This document shows positions 34,475 to 41,481 of a DNA stretch of 64,000 nt, in pieces. Origin of the DNA: Candidatus Krumholzibacteriota bacterium (GTDB taxonomy: Bacteria; Krumholzibacteriota; Krumholzibacteriia; JAJRXK01). The notes under the pieces are model-generated. The model was given only the letters and a program-made list of their open reading frames with translations. It searched no databases and was not told the origin of the DNA. Position numbers and translations under genes: made by a program. How positions within the stretch are numbered: the first letter of the stretch is position 1; each line of letters opens with the position of its first letter. The DNA lies in assembly GCA_029262065.1 (NCBI GenBank), contig JAJDAC010000045.1, positions 1 through 64,000 of the forward strand, in the 5' to 3' direction.

Positions 34475-34762
34475 ATGCCCCGTATCCGCTTCGCGAACGA
34501 TGATCTCACCGTCCAGGTGGCGGCCGGCATCAGCCTGCCCCAGGCGGCCAACGAAGCGGGAGCGGGTCTACCCTTCGGCTGCCGGGCCGGAACCTGTGGC
34601 ACTTGCGTCGTCACGGTGCTCAGCGGCGAGGAAAACCTCGACGAACTGGGCTTCGTGGAAAGCGATACCCTGGCGGTGCTGGGCGCACAGGGCCCAGGGC
34701 GCCGGCTGGGCTGCCAGATCGTCCTGGGAGAGGGCGACATCGAAATCGCCTGGGACGAGTAG
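34475..34762 (+). CDS. Plant-type [2Fe-2S] ferredoxin
   Basis: The product is 95 residues. The cluster ligands are CRAGTCGTC and a last Cys in RLGCQI, giving the C-x4-C-x2-C...C pattern of plant-type ferredoxins. It carries single electrons in the cytoplasm. Its partner is unknown; it is not obviously tied to mqnD, which is divergent. The ATG at 34475 has GGAG upstream. Confidence 0.9.
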   Translation: MPRIRFANDDLTVQVAAGISLPQAANEAGAGLPFGCRAGTCGTCVVTVLSGEENLDELGFVESDTLAVLGAQGPGRRLGCQIVLGEGDIEIAWDE

Positions 34763-34807
34763 ACCTTTTTGGCCTCCCGTCACCCTTTCGTGCAATCGGA
34801 GGGCACT

Positions 34808-34998
34808 GTGAGCGGGCTACATTCCAACATCCTGGAACGGATCGGCCGCACGTCGACGGTGGCGTTACGCAACGTGGTGCCCGCCAACGGCGCCTGTCAG
34901 GCGGCCCTTCGGGCTCGCACAAGATCGATGGTGTGTGGGCCGGTTTCGTGGTGCCGCTCTGGCGAAATGACATTGCCGATCGCACCGCCAAGGCGATT
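34808..34998 (+). pseudogene. Remnant of a cysteine synthase / CBS-like PLP enzyme gene
   Basis: A GTG at 34808 with GGAGG upstream opens a reading frame beginning SGLHSNILERIGRTSTVALR NVVPANGA, which is the N-terminus of cysteine synthase-family enzymes. Shortly after, in another frame, comes PSGSHKIDGVWAGFVVPLWR, which matches the mid-to-C-terminal segment of the same family (GxHKIxGIGAGFVP). The catalytic lysine region between them and the C-terminal end are both missing. The simplest reading is a large internal deletion plus a frameshift and 3' loss against ccmD. The two matches are by eye. Confidence 0.62.
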
Positions 34999-35133
34999 TC
35001 AGCGCTCGTCCTTCAGCCGCTGTACTTCCTTTTCCAGGTCGCGCTGGCGGCCGAACAACTTCGCCACGTACAAGAACACTCCGAGCCACACGATGCTGTA
35101 GGCGCTGAATACCCACCAGAAATTCTGAGCCAT
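34999..35133 (-). CDS. ccmD: CcmD-like small membrane protein
   Basis: The product is 44 residues: MAQNFWWVFSAYSIVWLGVF begins one membrane helix, followed by a charged helix (GRQRDLEKEVQRLKDER). Size, topology and place directly after ccmC (one base between stop and ATG) identify CcmD. It releases holo-CcmE from the CcmABC complex. Confidence 0.82.
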   Translation of the reverse strand: MAQNFWWVFSAYSIVWLGVFLYVAKLFGRQRDLEKEVQRLKDER

Positions 35134-35134
35134 A

Positions 35135-35821
35135 TCAGGTCGTCTCCAAAGAGCGTTCGAGGAAGAGTTCTTCGACCGAGTCTTCCAGTTGGGCGATGGC
35201 GGCGCGGGCCCGCAGCAGAACCACGAACTGGAGCATGAACACCACGAAGGCGAGGATCAGGGTAAACAGGAAGATGCCGTCGATGCCGCTGCCTTCGCCG
35301 CCCGCGAGTACGGGCGAAGGATGTTGCGAGGCCTTGACGCGATTGGCCATGTACACCACCGGTACATCGATGAAGGCGATCAGGCCCACCACGGCCGACA
35401 TCGATGCGCGTCGTTCGCGGTCATCGATGCTGCGGCGCAGGATCATGTAGGCCAGGAACATGAGCCAAAGGATGAACGTGGTGGTCAGGCGTAGATCCCA
35501 CGTCCAATAGATTCCCCACACCGGGCGAGCCCACAGCGGTCCGGTGATGAGCACCAGGGTCACGTACATCAGGCCCACTTCCGCCGCCGCGGCCGCGGTG
35601 CGGTCGTGGTGCAGTTCGCGTGTCCTGAGATACCGGAAGCCTTTCCAGGCGGTAACGCCAAAGGCGCAGAAGCTGGCCCAGGCGCACGGTACGTGGAAGT
35701 AGAAGATCTTCTGTACCAGGCCCATGGTGCGTTCGTTGGGCACCTTCAGGAACACGAGGTACAGCAGCAGCACCATGCCCGCGGCCGACAGGAAAAGCAG
35801 AATGCGATTGGTCAGGCTCAT
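35135..35821 (-). CDS. ccmC: Heme exporter/handling protein CcmC
   Basis: The product is 228 residues with six membrane segments and the heme-binding WWD-type motif GIYWTWDLRLTTT. Conserved histidines appear before and after it (FYFHVPCAW; ASQHPSP). CcmC loads heme onto CcmE at the periplasmic face. The ATG at 35821 lies just after the ccmB stop (TGA 35823-35825), so translation is probably coupled. Confidence 0.93.
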   Translation of the reverse strand: MSLTNRILLFLSAAGMVLLLYLVFLKVPNERTMGLVQKIFYFHVPCAWASFCAFGVTAWKGFRYLRTRELHHDRTAAAAAEVGLMYVTLVLITGPLWARPVWGIYWTWDLRLTTTFILWLMFLAYMILRRSIDDRERRASMSAVVGLIAFIDVPVVYMANRVKASQHPSPVLAGGEGSGIDGIFLFTLILAFVVFMLQFVVLLRARAAIAQLEDSVEELFLERSLETT

Positions 35822-35822
35822 G

Positions 35823-36500
35823 TCAGTCCTCGAGTACGAAACCGTAGAGCAGGAACGCCGCCGCCACGAAGAGCACGTCGAACCCAATGGCCAGTTGCAT
35901 CCAGGCCTGGAGTCCGCGGTCACCTCCTGGCGTCAGCACGATAGCCGTGCCCTCGACCACGGCCAGAATGAGCGGGGTCAGCACGGGAATCAAGAGTACG
36001 GGCAGCATCACCTCGCGCAGCCGGCTCTTCTGTCCGACCACGGCGAAGATGGTGCCCACGGCCAGAAAGCCCGCCGTGCCCAGTAGCAGCAACGCGAACA
36101 GTGGCCACCGCAAGTGCCGCCCGTCCAGGTCGAACCAGGCAATGACGAACACCAGGATGACCGCTTCACCAACCAGCATGAACAGCGCGTGCGAGGCCAG
36201 CTTGCCCAGGTACAGGGCGCCCCGGTCGGCCGGACTGCTGATGAGCGCGTCCAGGCCACCATCGCTGGCATCCTTGGATGCGCTGCGGTTCAGGCCCAGC
36301 ATGCCGGCGAAGAAGATGGCCGTCCACAGACTGCCGGGCAGGATCTCTTCGCGTGCGTGCCGCGCCGGATCGAATGCGAAGACGAACGTCACGACGGTCA
36401 GCAGCCCGAACATGGCGATGGTGATGAAGATCTCCTTGCGGCGCCACTCCGCCAGAATGTCGCGCCGCAATACCGCGCGCGTCACGCGCCAGAACTTCAC
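35823..36500 (-). CDS. ccmB: Heme exporter ABC permease CcmB
   Basis: The product is 225 residues with six membrane segments; opening RAVLRRDILAEWRRKEIF, then LGLNRSASKDASDGGLDALI and VMLPVLLIPVLTPLIL are CcmB signatures. It forms the ABC transporter with CcmA that powers release of holo-CcmE. It overlaps ccmA by four bases. Confidence 0.93.
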   Translation of the reverse strand: MKFWRVTRAVLRRDILAEWRRKEIFITIAMFGLLTVVTFVFAFDPARHAREEILPGSLWTAIFFAGMLGLNRSASKDASDGGLDALISSPADRGALYLGKLASHALFMLVGEAVILVFVIAWFDLDGRHLRWPLFALLLLGTAGFLAVGTIFAVVGQKSRLREVMLPVLLIPVLTPLILAVVEGTAIVLTPGGDRGLQAWMQLAIGFDVLFVAAAFLLYGFVLED

Positions 36501-37237
36501 GGGCGCACCTCGGCGCGGGCCGATGACGGTGGGGACTGCGCCAGCTGGGCCAGGTGACTCGCCCAGCCCGCTGCATCACGACCGCCGGGTGAGGACTCTT
36601 CCACCACGCGACCACGGTTCAGAATGACCACGCGATCGCACCAGTCCAGCACGTCGTCCAGCTGGTGCGTGGCCAGGACCATGGCGCGCCCATCGTTGCG
36701 TTGCTGCGCCAGGATCTCGCCCAGTTGATGACAGCCCGCCGCGTCCAGGCCGGTAAACGGCTCGTCGAGCACCAGCAGCTTGGGATCGTGCAGCAGCGCG
36801 CGCGCCAGGCTCAGGCGCTGGCGCATACCGCGGCTGAAGCCTCCCACGCGATCGTCGCCCCGTTCGCCCAGTCCCATCGTGTTCAGACCGTTGTTCACGG
36901 CCTGGGTGGCTTCATCCACGCCGTACAACTCGGCGTAGAATTCCAGGTTCTCGCGGGCGGTCAATGCGTCGTCCAGCATCGTGGCGTGTGGTAGGTACGC
37001 CATCTGGGCGCGGATTTCTTCGATGCGCTCGCGGATGGGCCGACCGAACAGGTGCAACTCGCCCGATGTAGGTCGCAGGACGGTCGCCAGCATTGAGAGC
37101 AGGGTCGACTTGCCGGCGCCGTTCGCGCCCAGTAGCAGGACGGCTTCGCCCGCGTCGACGGTCAGGTCAACGTCGCGCAACGCCCAGTGGCGTCCGTATC
37201 GGCGCGAGAGCGCCCGCACGCGAACGACGGACGCCAA
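36497..37237 (-). CDS. ccmA: Cytochrome c biogenesis ABC ATPase CcmA
   Basis: The product is 246 residues. Walker A is LGANGAGKST, the signature loop is GGFSRGMRQRLSLARAL, Walker B is LLVLDEPF, and the switch His is in LATHQLDDV. The position with ccmB, ccmC and ccmD fixes the assignment. ATP hydrolysis drives release of heme-loaded CcmE. The stop of the upstream secreted protein gene lies three bases before the start. Confidence 0.92.
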   Translation of the reverse strand: MASVVRVRALSRRYGRHWALRDVDLTVDAGEAVLLLGANGAGKSTLLSMLATVLRPTSGELHLFGRPIRERIEEIRAQMAYLPHATMLDDALTARENLEFYAELYGVDEATQAVNNGLNTMGLGERGDDRVGGFSRGMRQRLSLARALLHDPKLLVLDEPFTGLDAAGCHQLGEILAQQRNDGRAMVLATHQLDDVLDWCDRVVILNRGRVVEESSPGGRDAAGWASHLAQLAQSPPSSARAEVRP

Positions 37238-37240
37238 GCG

Positions 37241-38407
37241 CTAGGCCTTCGAAGATTCGGATGTTCGGGTCCGGGGGCCAAGGCCTTTGCGTTGGCGCTC
37301 GAACGCGGCGCGGTCGATGCGGCCGGCGACGTAGTTGTCTTCCAGGTCGGAGAGGTTGGATTTGTCCTGTGCGTCGGACATCGAGGGTCGTCCGGCCACC
37401 AATACCGCGCCCACCAACACGCCTCCCAGCGCCAGCATCAGGAAAAGCCGTTTGTCGTTCAACCGGTTCGCGCGAATTTCGACGCGGCTTTGCGCCTCGC
37501 TCATATCGAGGCCGGCGTGCGGGTCGGCGGCTCCCGCCGAACCACCCATGAGGTTCACGGCGAAGGCATCGCCCGGTAGGAGTGCTCCGCCCAGGTAGAC
37601 CGCGTAGCCGGCTGGTGCGTTCTCGTCTTCATGCGCGATCAGGTCGGCCCCGCTCACCACGATGTCTTCGGGCGAAACGAGGGCGCTGCGGCGCGCGACC
37701 GGAAAGAACATGCGGGGGGCCCAGGCCAGGGGTTGTCCGTCGTACTCCAGTTCGTATCGCAGGACCACTCGGGTGTTACCGGGTTTGAATGGGTAGGGAA
37801 TGGTGAACACGCCCTCCTCGTCGGTTTCCAGCAGTTCCTGTTGCAAGGGCATGGTCGAAGACGCCGCACGCACCGTCACTTCCACGTCGCCGTGGATGTC
37901 GCCGGGTACTTCAACCCGAATAGGACCCTGATCCTGCCATATCGAGCGTGGCGGATCGCTCTGGTTCTCGAATTCCATGAGCTGCATCACACTGAGATGC
38001 TCGGCGTTGCGGGTGAAGATAGCGTGGGCCATGCTGATTACGACCGGCGCAAGGTCTTCCGTTGCGTCGTACACCGTCACCTCGACCTGCTCGGTCTCCT
38101 GTGTCATGAGCACCGAGTGGTTGTAGAGCACGCCCGCGCTTTGGATCTGCAGGATGTAGGGAGGGCCCTGACGGAATGGCACGTCGGGAAACGTGAACTG
38201 TCCGTCCACGCCTTCGAGCACCCCCAGTGTGTCCATGCCGCCGGCCATGTCCATCAGGCGAACGATTTCGGCCTGACCGGTTTCGTTGGTGGTTCCATTG
38301 AGCAACGTGCCGCTGATTTCGCCACCCTGCGCGACGGCCGCCAGCGAGGTCACCCCGAGCACAGTCAGCGTCGACACGATGCCAAGGGTATGGCCCAAGC
38401 GTCTCAT
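37241..38407 (-). CDS. Secreted/anchored protein in the ccm operon
   Basis: The product is 388 residues. A signal peptide ends near VAQGG. A carboxypeptidase-regulatory-like or transthyretin-like beta domain follows (~25-110: EISGTLLNGTTNETGQAEIV; DGQFTFPDVPFRQGPPYIL), then a second beta-rich region and one membrane helix near residues 325-345 (LFLMLALGGVLVGAVLVAG), leaving a short cytoplasmic tail. It is not a classical Ccm protein. It overlaps the zinc-ribbon gene upstream by four bases and abuts ccmA, which implies a role in cytochrome maturation or heme delivery (inference). Confidence 0.7.
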   Translation of the reverse strand: MRRLGHTLGIVSTLTVLGVTSLAAVAQGGEISGTLLNGTTNETGQAEIVRLMDMAGGMDTLGVLEGVDGQFTFPDVPFRQGPPYILQIQSAGVLYNHSVLMTQETEQVEVTVYDATEDLAPVVISMAHAIFTRNAEHLSVMQLMEFENQSDPPRSIWQDQGPIRVEVPGDIHGDVEVTVRAASSTMPLQQELLETDEEGVFTIPYPFKPGNTRVVLRYELEYDGQPLAWAPRMFFPVARRSALVSPEDIVVSGADLIAHEDENAPAGYAVYLGGALLPGDAFAVNLMGGSAGAADPHAGLDMSEAQSRVEIRANRLNDKRLFLMLALGGVLVGAVLVAGRPSMSDAQDKSNLSDLEDNYVAGRIDRAAFERQRKGLGPRTRTSESSKA

Positions 38408-38838
38408 GAAACGACCTTCTCTCCGCAGCCGGAACAGAAGCGCGCGACGGTGGGAAGCTTCTGACCGCAGTGAACGCAGAACGCAGCCGACGGGCCGGTC
38501 GTCGCATCGTTGGAAGCGTGCGCGGGGCGGTTGGCAGGTCTGGCCGTGGCGACGGCGTCGCCCTGCTTCAGGACCTCCAATTGCTCCAGAATGCTTCCGG
38601 CCTGCCGTTTGAGTGCGTCGCGCATGCTGGTGTGGTCGCCCTCGGCCATCTTGCCCATGGCGAATTCAAAGTCGAGGTCGGTGATGTTGCGTAGCACGAT
38701 GTTCTTACGTTGCTCGAGTCGACCGGTGGGGGTGTCCATGTGACTGGTTTCGAACCGCCGGGTGGTACCGGTCAGGACGGGCCATAGAGTGAACACCACG
38801 GTCACCACGGCGACGACGATGAGCGCGAGTGGCAGCAT
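38404..38838 (-). CDS. CcmI-like membrane protein with C-terminal zinc ribbon
   Basis: The product is 144 residues. One N-terminal helix (LPLALIVVAVVTVVFTLWPV) is followed by a cytoplasmic helix typical of the CcmI N-terminus (NIVLRNITDLDFEFAMGKMAEGD). The C-terminus is a zinc ribbon with Cys121, Cys124, Cys135 and Cys138. The TPR part of CcmI is missing. Placement directly after ccmF supports a CcmI-like role, perhaps holding apocytochrome or CcmF; the zinc ribbon is the unusual part. Confidence 0.72.
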   Translation of the reverse strand: MLPLALIVVAVVTVVFTLWPVLTGTTRRFETSHMDTPTGRLEQRKNIVLRNITDLDFEFAMGKMAEGDHTSMRDALKRQAGSILEQLEVLKQGDAVATARPANRPAHASNDATTGPSAAFCVHCGQKLPTVARFCSGCGEKVVS

Positions 38839-38839
38839 G

Positions 38840-40822
38840 CTAGTGTACTTTCTTGGCTCTGATGTCTGGCAGCAGACAAACCAGGGTGCCCATGATGATG
38901 ACGAGGCCGCCCACCCAGAGCCACATGACCAATGGGTTCACGTAGGCCTGAAGCACGGCTTTCGTCTGGTCCTCGTTGAACCCCTGGAACACGAGATACA
39001 GATCGCGCTGGGGACTCTGCAGAATGTCGACTTCGGTGGTGGGCTGTTGGCTCGCGTGATAAACGCGACGCTCGGGGTGCAACGTGTCCACCCGCTTGTC
39101 ACCTTGGTACACGGCCACCGTGACCGCGCCCGAGTAGTAGTTGGCGCTGTCGCGCTCGGTGATGTCCTCGATCTGCAGCCGATACGGCCCCACTGAAATC
39201 TCATCGCCCGTGCCTACGACGCCGCGCCCTTCGCGTACGAACGCCGACCCGGTCACGCCCAGGAACACCAGCACGATTCCGAAGTGGACGATGTAACCAC
39301 CGTAGCGGCGGTTGTTGCGTCGCGTGAGATTCAACATGGCCAGGGCGTAGTTCTCGGCCTGTTGGTGCATGCGGGCCCGGGTGCCCTTGTGGAACTCCTG
39401 CACGATAGTCAGCGTCACGAACACACACAGCGTCAGCGAAATGAGCGGCCACACATCCCGTACGCCCAGTATGAAGAAGATGGGGGCCGCGACCAGTCCC
39501 AACGAAACCGGCATCATGAAGTTCTTGCGCAGGCTGGCCGTGGACGTCTTACGGTAGCTGAGCAACGGTCCCACGCCTACCAGGGCCAGCAGCAGCAGGC
39601 CCAGAGGAACTTCTACCTTGTTGAAGTAGGCCTGCCCCACGCTCACCTTCGAGCCCGCGATGGCTTCGCTGAAAATGGGGAACAGTACTCCGAACAACAC
39701 GCTGAAGGTGGCCGCCAGAAGCAACAGGTTGTTGAAAAGGAATCCGCTCTCACGGCTGAGCAAGCTGTCGAGTTTGTTCTCGCTGCGCAGGTAGGGCAGG
39801 CGGCGCACGATCAGCAGGGCGCAGCCCACGAAGATGCCGACGACCGCTACCGTGAACGGCGTACCGATGTCACTGGCCGCGAACGAATGGACCGAAGTGA
39901 CCGCACCAGTACGCGTGAGCGCGGTGCCCAGGATGCACAACCAGTACGTAAGGCAGATCAGGACGATGTTCCAGACCTTCAACATGCCACGCTTTTCCTG
40001 CACGATGACCGAGTGCAGATACGCGGTGCCGGCCAACCAGGGCATGAGCGACGCGTTCTCGACCGGATCCCATCCCCAGTAACCACCCCAACCCAGCTCC
40101 ACGTACGCCCATTTCGCGCCCAGAATGATTCCCGTGCCCAGCAGGGCCCACGAGATCAATGTGAATCGGCGCACGGTAACCACCCAGGCACTGCCCAGTT
40201 GGCGGGTCCACAACGCGGCAATGGCGAACGCGAAGGGAACCACGAAACCGATGTAGCCCATGTACAGAATGGGTGGGTGGATCACCATGGCCCAGTGCTG
40301 AAGCAGCGGGTTCAGGCCGCGACCGTCGGCGGGACCCCAGAGAGCCTCGTTGCCAGTGGGCGAAATGCGCACCAGGTGTTCGAAAGGATTGGCCGAGAAA
40401 TTGTTCAGATAAAGGAAGAACGTGGCGGTACCCAGCATGACCGCGGTGGCGACCGGTAGCAGTCGATTGTGACGCGTACGTTGCGTGGCCACGGCGATGG
40501 TCGAGACGACCGTGAGCATCCACGTCCACAGGAGCAGCGAGCCCTGCTGGCCCGACCACAGTGACCCGATCTTGAGCGCCAGCGGCAGATCCACGTTGCT
40601 GTGGCTGGCGATGTACTCGTATCGGAAGTCGTCATTGAGAATCAGGTACCAGAGTGAACCCATGGCCAGCGATACCAGAAAGAACACCGCACCAACGCTG
40701 CGGTAGCCGGCGGACATCAGTCGGCTGTCGTCACGGTAGGATCCGTACAGAGCCGAGAAGATGCCGAACAGCGAGAAGACGAGCGCAGCCATTAGGGCGA
40801 AGTTGCCCAGATCAGCGATCAT
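38840..40822 (-). CDS. ccmF: Cytochrome c heme lyase CcmF
   Basis: The product is 660 residues with about fifteen membrane segments. The WWD domain GWGGYWGWDPVENASLMPWL and flanking histidines (LLQHWAMVIHPPILY; YLHSVIV; VHSFAASD) are present, and a periplasmic domain sits near the C-terminus. CcmF attaches heme to the CxxCH thiols of apocytochromes. The gene is the second of the operon, 40 bp after ccmE. Confidence 0.95.
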   Translation of the reverse strand: MIADLGNFALMAALVFSLFGIFSALYGSYRDDSRLMSAGYRSVGAVFFLVSLAMGSLWYLILNDDFRYEYIASHSNVDLPLALKIGSLWSGQQGSLLLWTWMLTVVSTIAVATQRTRHNRLLPVATAVMLGTATFFLYLNNFSANPFEHLVRISPTGNEALWGPADGRGLNPLLQHWAMVIHPPILYMGYIGFVVPFAFAIAALWTRQLGSAWVVTVRRFTLISWALLGTGIILGAKWAYVELGWGGYWGWDPVENASLMPWLAGTAYLHSVIVQEKRGMLKVWNIVLICLTYWLCILGTALTRTGAVTSVHSFAASDIGTPFTVAVVGIFVGCALLIVRRLPYLRSENKLDSLLSRESGFLFNNLLLLAATFSVLFGVLFPIFSEAIAGSKVSVGQAYFNKVEVPLGLLLLALVGVGPLLSYRKTSTASLRKNFMMPVSLGLVAAPIFFILGVRDVWPLISLTLCVFVTLTIVQEFHKGTRARMHQQAENYALAMLNLTRRNNRRYGGYIVHFGIVLVFLGVTGSAFVREGRGVVGTGDEISVGPYRLQIEDITERDSANYYSGAVTVAVYQGDKRVDTLHPERRVYHASQQPTTEVDILQSPQRDLYLVFQGFNEDQTKAVLQAYVNPLVMWLWVGGLVIIMGTLVCLLPDIRAKKVH

Positions 40823-40862
40823 GCGCGAGTGAACCTCCGTTGCTCATCACGTGCGAGGACGG

Positions 40863-41285
40863 TCAAGCCGTAGGATCAGTCGCTCCAGCCTCACCGGGTT
40901 TATCGTATTCTGCTTCGTATTTGGAGGCACACTTGGCCTGGATTTTCTCGCCTTCGAACACGCCGGCCCGGGACAGTTGCCCGTCGACCACGGCTTCGAC
41001 GCCGTCCTTGAACGTGTCCGGTATGGGCTCGGTGCTGGCGTAGCGCACGGCGTAGCGGGCGCCCTCGTATTCGAGGTCGAAATGCATGATATCGCCGTCG
41101 TAGCGAATGGACCCGTCGACGACCTTGCCGGCCAGTCGGATTGGACTGTCGTAGATCTCGTCGCCCATGGCGGCGACTTCGGAGCAGGTGTGGTAGTAGG
41201 TCTTGCCTTCTTCGATACCCACGAACGCCAGGTACGCGAGGGCGCCTACGATGGCTACGATGGGGACTGCGAAACGGATGTTCAT
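40863..41285 (-). CDS. ccmE: Heme chaperone CcmE, CxxxY variant
   Basis: The product is 140 residues. An N-terminal anchor helix is followed by an OB-fold domain with RLAGKVVDGSI, YEGARYAVRYASTEPIPDTF and GVEAVVDGQL. The heme-binding site, normally HxxxY, reads Cys119-ASK-Tyr123. This cysteine type is known from Desulfovibrio and archaea, where it goes with loss of CcmG and CcmH. No ccmG or ccmH lies in this operon. The ATG at 41285 has GGAG upstream and a good promoter 40 bases before it. Confidence 0.88.
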   Translation of the reverse strand: MNIRFAVPIVAIVGALAYLAFVGIEEGKTYYHTCSEVAAMGDEIYDSPIRLAGKVVDGSIRYDGDIMHFDLEYEGARYAVRYASTEPIPDTFKDGVEAVVDGQLSRAGVFEGEKIQAKCASKYEAEYDKPGEAGATDPTA

Positions 41286-41326
41286 CTGACGTCTCCTTCG
41301 GCGGTACACCGTCCTCTGCGCCCGTC

Positions 41327-41355
41327 AATATAGTGACGCGGAGCAGATCTTCCAA
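41327..41355 (-). promoter_or_regulatory. Candidate sigma70 promoter of the ccm operon
   Basis: On the minus strand TTGGAA (41350-41355), exactly 17 bases, then TATATT (41327-41332). The predicted start leaves a leader of about 35 bases before ccmE. Confidence 0.6.
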
Positions 41356-41398
41356 CCGAAAGCGCAACAACGCCCTGGGGCCAACGCCGGCGGTTGGG

Positions 41399-41428
41399 TT
41401 GCCAGGTGCCGCGTGCGGCCGATACAAT
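41399..41428 (+). promoter_or_regulatory. Candidate sigma70 promoter of the large secreted protein
   Basis: TTGCCA (41399-41404), 18 bases, then TACAAT (41423-41428). It lies 54 bases upstream of the ATG at 41482. A perfect 12-base palindrome ATACAATTGTAT (41422-41433) covers the -10. Confidence 0.6.
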
Positions 41429-41433
41429 TGTAT
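41422..41433. promoter_or_regulatory. 12-base palindrome over the -10 element
   Basis: ATACAATTGTAT is a perfect palindrome that overlaps the -10 of the plus-strand promoter. A repressor bound here would block transcription of the secreted protein gene. It may also be partly chance, since -10 elements are AT-rich. Confidence 0.35.
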
Positions 41434-41481
41434 GGCCCTTGCCAAGCATCACGCCCTTTGTGGCCCAACCCAGCGAAGTCC

